Positions 38,618-47,397 of a DNA stretch of 64,000 nucleotides are shown in pieces. The position numbers were made by a program, and so were the translations under genes. The stretch's first letter is position 1. Each line of letters begins with the position of its first letter. The notes under the pieces are model-generated. The model saw only the letters and a list, made by a program, of their open reading frames with translations. It was not told the origin of the DNA and did not search any database. Source of the stretch: Pseudomonas benzenivorans (GTDB taxonomy: Bacteria > Pseudomonadota > Gammaproteobacteria > Pseudomonadales > Pseudomonadaceae); NCBI RefSeq assembly GCF_024397895.1, contig NZ_CP073346.1, positions 4,650,001-4,714,000 on the forward strand, read 5' to 3'.

Positions 38618-41600
38618 TTATTCGGGTGAGGCAAAGGTAATACGGAAGATGCTGCCGTGCCCAGGCTTGCTGCTGGCGGTAACGCTGGCGCGATGGTGTT
38701 CGACGATTTTCTTGACGATGGCCAGGCCGATACCGGTGCCCGCGTAGGTCTGCCGATCATGCAGGCGCTGGAACGGGTTGAAGATGCGGTCCAGGTATTT
38801 CTCGTCGAAGCCGATGCCTTGATCTTCCACGCAGAGCGTCCATTGGCTGTCTCCCTCGGCTTCGGCATATATATGCAGTCTAGGCGGCTGGCCGGGGGCG
38901 TGGAACTTTGCCGCATTGCTCAGCAGGTTCTGCAGCAGCTGGCGAATCTGAGTGGGTTCGCCGAGCAGTGGAGGCAAGGGGCTGCGCTCAACCACCGCAC
39001 CAGAATTGCTCAAGGTTTCTTCCATGTCCTGCAGCACCTCGTCGAGTATGTTCTCGACGTCGAGTCTGACAAAGGGTTTGGCCCGCGAGGTGACCCGCGA
39101 ATAACTCAACAGATCCTTGATCAGCGTCTGCATGCGCCCGGCGGCCGAACTCATGCGCCGCAAATAGTCCTGGCACTCGGGGTCGAGGTTAGTCGCTCTT
39201 GTCCCGAGGCGCTCGGAGAATGCCTGGATCTTGCGCAGCGGCTCCTGCAGGTCATGGGAGGCGACATAGGCGAACTCCTGCAATTCACCGTTGCTGCGCT
39301 CGAGTTCCTGCAAGGTGGCCTTGAGTTGTTTCTCGGCCGCCTTGCGCGCATTGATGTCGCGGCCGGCCAGGTAAATTAACTGGTCTTCGCCTTGCGCCGC
39401 ACTGAACTGCATCCAATAGCGGTTGGCTTGCACATCGATCAGGCGCACTTCCGAATCCAGCAGCGGTTCACCCTGAGTCACATGGCGCAGGACCTGCACC
39501 GCCTGCTCGTGATCTTCGGGTGCTATGACCTCCAGGCAGGAGTGGCCGATCAGACTCTGCTCCGGATAGCCGAGCATGCCGCCCAGAGCCGGATTGACCT
39601 GAATGACCAGCCCTTGCTTGTCGAGCACGCAATACAGCTCCGGTGACAGCATGAAGAACTGATCCCGCTCACGCATGGCTTTCTCCGCCAGGGCCTGGGC
39701 GCTGATGTCACGAAACGCCATAACCCAACCGCTGACCGAGTCACCGCGGATCAGCGGTGCGTAGTCATAGCTCATGTGGACCTGTTGTTTGGCACCGCGG
39801 CGCCGCACGAATTCGCCATGAGGGGCCGTCGGGGTTGTCGCGTCTTCGAGTTCGATCGGCAGCAGTGCGGAGAGCGGTTGGCCAAGCAGCAAGGCGCTCG
39901 GTCGATCCAGCAGCTTTTCGGCGGTCGGGTTGGCATAGCTCAGCATGCCAGCGGCGTCGAAGGCCAGCAGGCCTTCGCCAATACTCTCGGTAATGGTGGC
40001 GGTGAAGTTCAGTTGCTCCCTCAGGCGCTGCTCCCCGGCCAGTATCTCGCCCATCAGGCGTTTGTTTTCCAGCGCCACGACGGTCATCTGGGCGAACTGC
40101 TCGGCGATGGCCAGGTCGTCCGCGTCGAATTCGCCGTGGTACTTGTCGGAGAGCTGCAGCAACCCCAGTTGAGTACCGCTGGTGGTCTGCAGCGGCACGG
40201 CAAGGAGTCCCCTGAGCGGCGGATGAGCCAGGTCACCGGCTTCTGGCTTCGACCAGCGTGGATGGCTCTGCAGTTGCGCCTGGCTGAGTTTGAGGGCCTG
40301 CCCGCCTTCCAGGAAATAACGTCCTTGAACGACTCGCCCGGCAGAAGTCTTGGCGTCGCGCCAGTCGGCGTGCTTGGAGGAGACGGCGAGGGCATTGTGT
40401 GCGGGCGCTGCGGCATCGCCTTGGCCCAGGCAGATCAGGGTCTGGTGGGCGCCGATCAGGCTGCGCAGTCGCTCACAGAGCAGGTCGACCAGCTTCGGGT
40501 TGTCGAACATTCCGGTGATCTGCACGGCAATGTCACTCAGGCCGCGCAGCAGCAAGCCCCGCCGCTGGGCGTGGAGCAGCGCCGTGCGCAGGTCGCGCTC
40601 CATCTGGTTGCGCGCGCCGACATCATTGGTGATCGCGAATACGCCGACGATCGCGCCTTCCACCAGGATCGGCAGGTAGGTGCATTCCAGCTCGACTCGT
40701 GCACCGGTCGGGGCGCGAAACTTGCCTTCGAACCGTCGCGCCTCGCCGGCGCGCGCCGCGCGGAAATGTTCGCCTATGTGGTCGGCGTCTTCGCTGACCA
40801 GCAGGATCGAGCTCGGCGTCCCGAGCAGCTCGCTCTCCTGCATGTCCAACAGCTGGCAAGCGGCCTGGTTGACGCTCTCGATCTGGCCCTGGAGGTCCAG
40901 CGAGAAGACTGCGCTGGGGGTGTGGTCGAACAGCGAGCGGAAGCGCTGCTCGCTGCGTTGCAGGCTCTTGCGGTCGTCGGTGCGCTCGAGCGCAATGGTT
41001 GCCAGCTGCGCCGCCGTGGCGAGCAGTTGCATCTGCTGATCGTCAGGCGCCATCGGCTGGCGATGATAGAAGGCGAGGGTGCCGAATACCTGCCCATTGT
41101 CGCCAATCAGGGGAATGGACCAGCAGGCGCGCAAGTTGTGGCGCAGCGCCAGTTCGCGGTACTCCCTCCAGAGCGGGTCGTTGGCGATGTCCTCGACCAG
41201 CACCATCTGCTTGCGATACGCCGCCGTGCCGCAGGAGCCGCAGCTTGGGCCGACGCTCACGCCATCGATGGCGTCCAGGTAGCTCTGGGGCAGGCTGGGG
41301 GCGACATTCAGAATCAGCTGCTGGCGCTCCTGGTCGAGTTGTTGCACCGAACACAGGGCGGTCGGGTCGCGGCTTTCGCTCATGCGGCAGATGGCGCTGA
41401 GGATGTCGCTGAGCGGCTGGTTGGTGGAAATCATGCCGAGGATGTCGCGTTGATCCTCCAGGTAGGCCTCGGCCTTCACCAGGTGGCTGATGTCGTGGGC
41501 CACGCCAAAGAAACTGCGCTCCTCGGCCGACCAGGCATAGGACCAGAGCAGGTGAACCACGCTGCCATCCTTGTGCCGATAGCGATTGCTGAAGCCTTGA

Positions 41601-43252
41601 ATGGGGCGTCCAGCTATGGACGCTTCCGCATTCTCATGGGTTCTGAGGCGATCTTCCTCCAGCACGAAGTCGAGAAAGGGGCGACCAATCATCTCGTCGG
41701 GTCGGTAACCCAGTAATCCGAAACTGGCGGTATTGACCTCACTGAAGCGCCCTTGCTCATCGATGGAGCAGAGCAGGTCCATGGAGTGTTGCATGATCCG
41801 CTGATTGAGGTTCTGCAGCGACTGCTGGCGCTTCAGGCTCTCGTTGAGCGCCTGGTTGGCCTGGCGCAGGTGCCGGTTACGCTCAGTGGAGAGGCTGGCC
41901 AGGCGCAGGCTGCAGATCAGGAAGAAGCTGATGCACAGGCCGAAGGGAACGATCAACAGGGTCAGCGTCTGGCTGAGCGACAGGCTGTCCCTGGGGTTGC
42001 TGAGGTAGGCCTGCAGCTGCCATTGGACACCTGAGGGCAGGATGACGGTGCGCGAGCTGAGTATGAACGGGGCCATCTCGTCAGGCGAGTCGCCGCTGAT
42101 GCTTCGCCCGTCCTCAGAAATGTGGAAGTGGAACTGCTGGGTTTTTGCGCTTAGCAGTGGGTTGAGCTCTATCTCGGCGATGAGCAGTGCGTTCTGTTCA
42201 TTGCTGGCGCGCAGCGGCCTCACCAGGAAAACCCGCGTACCCAGCGACACGAGCTGCGCGGTACGCACCTCCAGTCGGTGCTTGTGCAGCCAGGCGCGGT
42301 GCTGGGGGCCGGCCAGGAGCTTGGCCAGTTGGTCGAGCGCGGCAGGATTGCGCTCGTGCAGCCATTGCGGATGCAGCTCTTTATCGAGAATGCCGAGCAA
42401 GGTGAGGTAGGGGAAGTCACGCAGATAGCGGCGGCCTTCCCGGTCCAGTTCGCTGGCATTGGGCTGCCATGAAGGTTCCTCCCAGCGGTCGGCGAAGCGA
42501 TGCAGCATGGCGCTGTAATCTTCAAACTCATCATTGACTGCGCGCTGCAGATCGGTCAGCGCCGCATCGCTTTCCTGCTTGAGGTTTCCGAGGATCTTGT
42601 CGGTGAGTAGGAACCAGATAAGGCACATCAGCAGGATGCCCAGGCTGCCGGCAATGAGGCTGCGGTGGTCCAGCAGTTGCCTGCGCTCGGTGGGCAGCTG
42701 AGGGAGCAGGATCAGGGCTATGCCGAGCAGGAAGCAAAGCAGGCAGTAGAGGCTGTTGGTGTCTGGCTTGAAGCCAAGCCTCAGTTCATTCAGTTGCGGC
42801 CACCAGTCGGACAGTTGCGCGACCACGGCCAGGGACGCTGCCGCCAAACCCACTACTCGACTGAATCGGAGGCCGGCCTTGCTGTGCTTAAGGCTGAAGG
42901 GCAGGGTGAGTGCGGCCAGCGCTAGAACCAGCGGCAAGGGAGTCTGGGCAGAAAGAGCTTCGGATAGAGTCCCCGTCCGCACTCCCGGCAGATAATGCCA
43001 AAGGCCGCTGAGGCTGACGATTATGGCTATGCCGGTTGTAATTTGCGTGGCCCGCGAGTGGCCGCGGGCTGCGGCCAGCAGGCCCAACCCGAGCAGCATC
43101 ATGGGCAGGGCCCGGTCGGGTAGCAGCGCGAGACTGTATACGTTGAAGTTCTGCTGGCTTACAAACCCGAGGGTGCCTCCGGCGCCGATAAGCACCAACG
43201 CGATGGCCAGCGTGTGCAGGAACGCCTGGATAAGGACATGACGCGTCAGCAT
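38618..43252 (-). CDS. Multi-sensor membrane histidine kinase (PAS/GAF tandem)
   Basis: The 1544-residue kinase has seven N-terminal membrane segments (residues about 8-218), an extracytoplasmic region (about 222-428) and an eighth membrane segment (429-450). A cytoplasmic chain follows: PAS (485-595), GAF (605-755, with CGSCGTAAYRKQ), PAS (765-880), GAF (895-1065), PAS (1080-1190) and PAS (1195-1305). The HisKA domain has H1333 in ASHDLQEPLRK, and the C-terminal HATPase has the N box LSNAAKFH and G boxes DQGIGF and GTGIGLA. The H-box is of the phytochrome-kinase type, but no bilin-binding Cys context is seen. The ATG at 43252 (AGGGCAGCC before it) is preferred to a GTG 87 bases upstream because the membrane segment then starts at once. 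It has no receiver of its own; the Rcp1-like gene follows. Confidence 0.9.
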   Translation of the reverse strand: MLTRHVLIQAFLHTLAIALVLIGAGGTLGFVSQQNFNVYSLALLPDRALPMMLLGLGLLAAARGHSRATQITTGIAIIVSLSGLWHYLPGVRTGTLSEALSAQTPLPLVLALAALTLPFSLKHSKAGLRFSRVVGLAAASLAVVAQLSDWWPQLNELRLGFKPDTNSLYCLLCFLLGIALILLPQLPTERRQLLDHRSLIAGSLGILLMCLIWFLLTDKILGNLKQESDAALTDLQRAVNDEFEDYSAMLHRFADRWEEPSWQPNASELDREGRRYLRDFPYLTLLGILDKELHPQWLHERNPAALDQLAKLLAGPQHRAWLHKHRLEVRTAQLVSLGTRVFLVRPLRASNEQNALLIAEIELNPLLSAKTQQFHFHISEDGRSISGDSPDEMAPFILSSRTVILPSGVQWQLQAYLSNPRDSLSLSQTLTLLIVPFGLCISFFLICSLRLASLSTERNRHLRQANQALNESLKRQQSLQNLNQRIMQHSMDLLCSIDEQGRFSEVNTASFGLLGYRPDEMIGRPFLDFVLEEDRLRTHENAEASIAGRPIQGFSNRYRHKDGSVVHLLWSYAWSAEERSFFGVAHDISHLVKAEAYLEDQRDILGMISTNQPLSDILSAICRMSESRDPTALCSVQQLDQERQQLILNVAPSLPQSYLDAIDGVSVGPSCGSCGTAAYRKQMVLVEDIANDPLWREYRELALRHNLRACWSIPLIGDNGQVFGTLAFYHRQPMAPDDQQMQLLATAAQLATIALERTDDRKSLQRSEQRFRSLFDHTPSAVFSLDLQGQIESVNQAACQLLDMQESELLGTPSSILLVSEDADHIGEHFRAARAGEARRFEGKFRAPTGARVELECTYLPILVEGAIVGVFAITNDVGARNQMERDLRTALLHAQRRGLLLRGLSDIAVQITGMFDNPKLVDLLCERLRSLIGAHQTLICLGQGDAAAPAHNALAVSSKHADWRDAKTSAGRVVQGRYFLEGGQALKLSQAQLQSHPRWSKPEAGDLAHPPLRGLLAVPLQTTSGTQLGLLQLSDKYHGEFDADDLAIAEQFAQMTVVALENKRLMGEILAGEQRLREQLNFTATITESIGEGLLAFDAAGMLSYANPTAEKLLDRPSALLLGQPLSALLPIELEDATTPTAPHGEFVRRRGAKQQVHMSYDYAPLIRGDSVSGWVMAFRDISAQALAEKAMRERDQFFMLSPELYCVLDKQGLVIQVNPALGGMLGYPEQSLIGHSCLEVIAPEDHEQAVQVLRHVTQGEPLLDSEVRLIDVQANRYWMQFSAAQGEDQLIYLAGRDINARKAAEKQLKATLQELERSNGELQEFAYVASHDLQEPLRKIQAFSERLGTRATNLDPECQDYLRRMSSAAGRMQTLIKDLLSYSRVTSRAKPFVRLDVENILDEVLQDMEETLSNSGAVVERSPLPPLLGEPTQIRQLLQNLLSNAAKFHAPGQPPRLHIYAEAEGDSQWTLCVEDQGIGFDEKYLDRIFNPFQRLHDRQTYAGTGIGLAIVKKIVEHHRASVTASSKPGHGSIFRITFASPE

Positions 43253-43352
43253 GGCTGCCCTGTCCGGGCGCTTTTGGCCGGCGTGAAAGCCAGAATGTTC
43301 GTTTTCAAATGTGCTTCCTGCTGGTTCACCCACAGGCACTCTGGCACTTGGA

Positions 43353-43883
43353 TCACGAATCCGGGTCGTCGATGATGATCGAGCCGTCGGTGTCGCGCAC
43401 CACCCGGGTCAAGCCTGGGTTCTCCGTTTCCAGTCGCCACAGTTCCTGTTGCTGGAGCTCAAGAGAGCTCTTTTGCCGACGCACTTGCTCGAGCAGATGC
43501 CGGTTTTCCTTGCGCAGCAGGTGCAGGTCGATGGCGCTGCGCAGCGCCCCCTCGACTTCGTAGTCTTCCCAGGGCTTGGAAATGAAGCGGTAGACCTCCG
43601 CCTCGTTGATCGCCTGGATCATCGACTGGCGGTCGCCATGGCCGGTCAGCATCAGGCGCACGGCTTCCGGTTGACGTTGTTTCGCGAACTTCAGGTAGGT
43701 GATGCCGTCCAGATTCGGCATCTTGTAATCGGAAACGATCACCGCATAGTCATGGGCGGTGAGTGCATCCAGCGCCTCGTAGACGTCGCTGAAGGTGTGC
43801 AGCTCCCAGCCCTGAGGATTCAGTAGGCGTTTCAGCGATTTCAGTATTTGGGGCTCATCGTCCACCAGTTGGATCTTGATCAT
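43353..43883 (-). CDS. Response regulator with receiver and short coiled-coil tail
   Basis: A 176-residue protein: a receiver domain with the VDDE acidic pair, phospho-Asp D52 (VIVSDYKMP), the LTGHGD segment and the FISKPWED lysine. After the receiver comes a ~55-residue charged, probably coiled tail (RKENRHLLEQVRRQKSSLELQQQELWRLETENPG) without a recognised output domain. The SKPWED form is typical of regulators that go with HD-GYP or cyclic-di-GMP proteins. Its start overlaps the previous gene by 4 bases. It could act as a phosphate relay or an adaptor. Confidence 0.88.
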   Translation of the reverse strand: MIKIQLVDDEPQILKSLKRLLNPQGWELHTFSDVYEALDALTAHDYAVIVSDYKMPNLDGITYLKFAKQRQPEAVRLMLTGHGDRQSMIQAINEAEVYRFISKPWEDYEVEGALRSAIDLHLLRKENRHLLEQVRRQKSSLELQQQELWRLETENPGLTRVVRDTDGSIIIDDPDS

Positions 43884-45232
43884 CGAGCGGCTTCCTGTGG
43901 CGTGGCGCCGGCTTCGGCGGGTTGGCGGACAAACAGGGTATAGCGGGCGCCTTCGCTTTCCTCGAAGGCAATGAGCTTGTTGATCAACGGCCGTGAGAGT
44001 TGCTTGCCTTCATTGAGCAACAGGGTGCCGTTCTCGGCGTTGAGGTTGCGTGCCAGCGTCATGCCCGGCTCCAGGCGCCGGGTGTCGAGCACCAGGATGC
44101 TGGGGTCGGCAAGCACCAGATCGGGCGCGAGTTCGGTGCAGAGCTTGATGAATTGCTCGCATAACTGCGGATCGTAGAGCTTGCCGCTGTACTTCTGGAT
44201 CAGCAGCAGCGCGTCGTCACGGCTCAGTCGGCGCTCAAGCACCAGGCCGCACTGCAGTTCGATGAAGTCCACGGCCAGCTTGATCAGGCGTGCGCCGAAG
44301 GGAATGTCTTTGCCCTTGAGGCGGTCGGGGAAGCCGCCACCGTCCCAGCGCTCCTGATGGTGACGAATCAAGCGGGCGGCGTCCTGCAGTGGCTCGAGGC
44401 TCATCAGCAGGCTTTCGCCGAGGGCTGGGTACTGGCGGTAGCGTTCGCGCTCGTTCTTGTAGAGCAGATCTGCGGGGCTAACGAGCAGGGTATCGTTCCA
44501 GGTCAGCTTGCCGACGTTGTAGAGCGCTGCGGCCATGGTCAGATCGCGGCTGAGTGCCTCCCCCAGGGAATACTGCTCGGCGTAGGCGCGAACCAGCGCG
44601 ATGACCTGGGCGTTGGACTGCTTGTTACGGGGAATGCGCTGGGTGACCAGACTGGAGAAGACTTCGGTGGCCGTCACGTAGCTGCGCTTGAGCTCTTCGT
44701 AGGCCATGTCCAGCATGTCGGCGGTCTGTTGCAGTTCGGCGGTGCGGCTCTTTACCCGCTGCTCCAGGGTGGCATTGAGGTCCTGCAGATGCTGGTTCTG
44801 CTCGCGGGTCAGCCGCTCCAGGCGTTCACGCTCGCGCTCGGAGTGCTGGAAGGCCAGTGCCTGCTGGATGATCAGGCGCAGTTCGTCGTCATCCCAGGGC
44901 TTGCTGATATAGCGGTAGATCCGCCCCTGGTTGATCGCCTTGATCGTGGTGGCGATGTCGGCGTGGCCGGTGAGCAGGATGCGTTGGCAGCCTGGCCAGC
45001 GTCGCTGCACTTCGGCCAGCAGGGTGGCGCCATCCATGCCGGGCATGCGCGCATCCGAGATCACCAGGTCGACGGGGTGCTGGCTGAGCAGTTGCAGAGC
45101 CTGCTCGCCGCCATTGGCCAAGAGGATTTCATAGGGCTCCTGGCGCAGCAGACGGCGCAGACTCTTGAGAATGTTCTCTTCGTCATCGACCAGTAGAAGG
45201 GTGGCGCTGCGCGGCAGTTGCAGGTCGGTCAT
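43880..45232 (-). CDS. Response regulator with degenerate HD-GYP-like domain
   Basis: The 450-residue protein has a receiver (about 10-125, phospho-Asp D60, SKPWDDDEL), a coiled linker (about 128-175) and an HD-GYP-type domain (about 190-380). Several catalytic positions are changed. HDIGK is Y238-N239-V-G-K, the preceding helix His is lost (AQVIALVRAYAE), the KxHxxxG His is Tyr (YPALGESLL), and GYP is G300-F-P. H291 and H292 of HHxE and the later VDF Asp remain. A two-metal phosphodiesterase site is therefore unlikely; the domain may only bind or sense cyclic-di-GMP or proteins. It overlaps the upstream kinase gene by 4 bases. Confidence 0.85.
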   Translation of the reverse strand: MTDLQLPRSATLLLVDDEENILKSLRRLLRQEPYEILLANGGEQALQLLSQHPVDLVISDARMPGMDGATLLAEVQRRWPGCQRILLTGHADIATTIKAINQGRIYRYISKPWDDDELRLIIQQALAFQHSERERERLERLTREQNQHLQDLNATLEQRVKSRTAELQQTADMLDMAYEELKRSYVTATEVFSSLVTQRIPRNKQSNAQVIALVRAYAEQYSLGEALSRDLTMAAALYNVGKLTWNDTLLVSPADLLYKNERERYRQYPALGESLLMSLEPLQDAARLIRHHQERWDGGGFPDRLKGKDIPFGARLIKLAVDFIELQCGLVLERRLSRDDALLLIQKYSGKLYDPQLCEQFIKLCTELAPDLVLADPSILVLDTRRLEPGMTLARNLNAENGTLLLNEGKQLSRPLINKLIAFEESEGARYTLFVRQPAEAGATPQEAAR

Positions 45233-46515
45233 GGCTCTGTAGTACCCAGGCTGCCTTCGGCGGGTTGGCGAATCGGCAGCCAGATGCGAAACCGGCTGCC
45301 CTGGCCGGGTTGGCTGCTGACTTCGATGCGGCCGTTGTGTTTCTGCAGGATGTTATAGGACAGCGATAAGCCCAGGCCAGTGCCTTTGCCCACGGGTTTG
45401 GTGGTGAAAAACGGCTCATAGATGCGGTTCAGCAGGTGGGGCTCGATGCCTTTACCCGTGTCTTCCACCTCCAGCCACACCCAGTCGCCTTCCTGCTTGC
45501 TGCGCAGGGTGATGCGGCCGAACTGCTCGATGGCGTGGGCGGCGTTGACCAGCAGGTTCATCAGCACCTGGTTGATCTGCGAGGGAATGCACTCCACCTC
45601 CGGCAGCTCGCCGTAGTCCTTGATGACCTCGGCCTTGTATTTCAGCTCGTTGTTCACCACGTTCAGCGTGGTGTCGAGGCCGCGGTGCAGGTCCGCCAGC
45701 TGGAACTCGTCCTCCTCGATGTGGGAGAAATCCTTGAGCGCGGTGATGATCTTCTTGACCCGGTCGATGCCGTCTTCCGATTCGCCAATCAGCGCTTCGA
45801 TATCGCTGCGTATGTAGTCGTACTCCAGGCTGCGCTTGAGCTGGCGGATCTCCTCGAGGCTGGCGGCGCCGTCCACAGCGTCGCTGATGCGCAGCAGGTC
45901 CTGGACGTAGCCGGCGAGGGTCTTGAGGTTGGAGAACACGTAGCCGATGGGGTTGTTGATCTCGTGGGCGACGCCGGCGGCCAGCTGGCCGATCGCTGCC
46001 AGCTTTTCCGACTGCAGCAGTTGTGCGTTGGCCTTTTCCAGCTTCTTGATCAAGCGTTCTTGTTCGATCTGCTTGCTGCTCAGGGCATCCAGTGCTGCGT
46101 CGAGTTGCGCGTTCGCCCGGGCGAACTCAGTGGTGTCATACAGCAGCAGGCCGAAGCACAGCTGCTCTTCCATGTCGCGAAACGGGAAGAGCAGGGTGCT
46201 CTGCAGCATCAGCGCCCCCGGTTCCCGGGATGGCTTGAATGGCAGCTTGATCAGATAGGGGTTGTCTCGCCACTGGGTGTAGACGTGTTGGCCATGGTCG
46301 CGCGCTTGCGCCACCATACCGTCCAGATGCGGTGTGCTAGCCTCGGGGAATACGCTGGTCAGCAGTTGATTTCGCGCCTGCTCGAGCGCTTTGCCGCTAC
46401 AGTGGCTGATGAACGCGTTCCAGTACTGAATGCGCAATTGCGAGTCGAGAATGATGACCCCGACGCCAACGTGTTCGACGAGAACGCTGGCTAGATAGCT
46501 TTGCCTGCTGTCCAT
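45229..46515 (-). CDS. PAS-containing sensor histidine kinase
   Basis: The 428-residue kinase has an N-terminal PAS-like domain (about 8-125, GVGVIILDSQLRIQYWNAFI) and a coiled segment. The HisKA domain has H184 in AAGVAHEINNPIGY, and the HATPase has LLVNAAHAIEQF, EVEDTGKGIEP and GKGTGLGLSLSYNILQ. There is no membrane segment, so it is cytoplasmic. It is the first gene of the six-gene signalling operon, and the adjacent regulator with the degenerate HD-GYP domain is its likely partner. The upstream region has a palindrome (46586-46599). AHEINNPIG places it with NtrB-like HisKA kinases. Confidence 0.92.
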   Translation of the reverse strand: MDSRQSYLASVLVEHVGVGVIILDSQLRIQYWNAFISHCSGKALEQARNQLLTSVFPEASTPHLDGMVAQARDHGQHVYTQWRDNPYLIKLPFKPSREPGALMLQSTLLFPFRDMEEQLCFGLLLYDTTEFARANAQLDAALDALSSKQIEQERLIKKLEKANAQLLQSEKLAAIGQLAAGVAHEINNPIGYVFSNLKTLAGYVQDLLRISDAVDGAASLEEIRQLKRSLEYDYIRSDIEALIGESEDGIDRVKKIITALKDFSHIEEDEFQLADLHRGLDTTLNVVNNELKYKAEVIKDYGELPEVECIPSQINQVLMNLLVNAAHAIEQFGRITLRSKQEGDWVWLEVEDTGKGIEPHLLNRIYEPFFTTKPVGKGTGLGLSLSYNILQKHNGRIEVSSQPGQGSRFRIWLPIRQPAEGSLGTTEP

Positions 46516-46585
46516 AGCGGACTCCCGATGGTGATTGCGTTAGAAAGAATGCGCACTGGTGGCTAGCTGATTCTCGGTAAGGATG

Positions 46586-46599
46586 TGTCAAATATGACA
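46586..46599. promoter_or_regulatory. Palindrome TGTCA-AATA-TGACA in the divergent gap
   Basis: A perfect 5-bp inverted repeat with a 4-base spacer lies between the signalling operon (minus, start 46515) and the Cys-rich hypothetical (plus, start 46681). On the minus strand it contains a consensus TTGACA -35 box (46591-46586), but no convincing -10 at the right spacing was found. A regulatory protein binding here could control both directions. Confidence 0.4.
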
Positions 46600-46680
46600 T
46601 ATTGTTGGCGTCCGAATTATGGCGATCTTGGCGGACGGCCACCATATTTTTTTAGCTTTCCCCGACGATCAGGTTAGACC

Positions 46681-47382
46681 ATGGATTTAGAGGCCGCGGA
46701 TGACGCTGTCATCCACTACCACTTCCGTTTTGCCGACGGCCGCAGCTGGTCTCAGCAAGTCGCATTGCGGCCCGCTGAGCGTGAGGTTTCGGTCGAGCAG
46801 CCGCCTGCCTGGACAAAGCTGGAGTTTCATCAGTGCAAGCACTGCCCGTTGCGCCCTGAGCAGTCGCCCCACTGTCCCTTTGCCCTGGCCCTGATTGGTC
46901 CCGTCGAGCTGCTGGCGCAATCGCCGTCCTATGAGCAGGTGGAGGTCGAGGTGCAGTGGCGCGGGCGGGAAATTCGCAAGCGCACCAGTCTGCAACGTGC
47001 CTTGGGTTCCCTGCTCGGCGCGCTGGGCGCGACATCCGGGTGTCCGCACACGCGCATGCTGAAGGCGATGGCCTGGTTCCATCAGCCGTTCAGTGGCTCG
47101 GATGAGACCCTTTACCGCGTATTTGGCACTTACCTGCTCGGCCAGTACCTGCGCCAGCAGCGCGGCATGACTGCGGATTGGTCGATGAGCGAGTTGCGCG
47201 AGGTGTACCGCAAGCTGCGCCAGGTCAATCTGGGCATGACCGAGCGGCTGCGCGCCGCAGCGGTCGAGGATTCCGGGCCCAATGGGATGATCCTGCTGGA
47301 CCTGCTGGCGGCCGATACGCTGTACTTCCTGGATCAGTATGACGGCGAGCTGGACCGCTTCTTCGCCGCCTATTTCGAGTAG
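46681..47382 (+). CDS. Cys-rich hypothetical protein with possible metal site
   Basis: The 233-residue protein has an N-terminal beta-like part (AVIHYHFRFADGRSW), then H50-x-C52-x2-C55 ... C65 (HQCKHCPL and CPFALA) and later GCPHTR with C121. These spaced Cys/His residues suggest a zinc or FeS site. The C-terminal ~100 residues are helical (FGTYLLGQYLRQQRGMTADWSM...). There is no signal peptide or membrane segment. The ATG at 46681 is the first codon of the frame. It is monocistronic, divergent from the signalling operon and convergent with apt. I do not recognise a function; a conserved Pseudomonas family is likely. Confidence 0.8.
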   Translation: MDLEAADDAVIHYHFRFADGRSWSQQVALRPAEREVSVEQPPAWTKLEFHQCKHCPLRPEQSPHCPFALALIGPVELLAQSPSYEQVEVEVQWRGREIRKRTSLQRALGSLLGALGATSGCPHTRMLKAMAWFHQPFSGSDETLYRVFGTYLLGQYLRQQRGMTADWSMSELREVYRKLRQVNLGMTERLRAAAVEDSGPNGMILLDLLAADTLYFLDQYDGELDRFFAAYFE

Positions 47383-47397
47383 CCACGCAGGCCGGTG

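Noticed and set aside
38618..43252. Phytochrome assignment for the large kinase because of its HDLQEPLR kinase domain
   Set aside because: No bilin-lyase GAF/PHY signature or bilin-binding cysteine is visible; the GAF domains are of the ordinary type.
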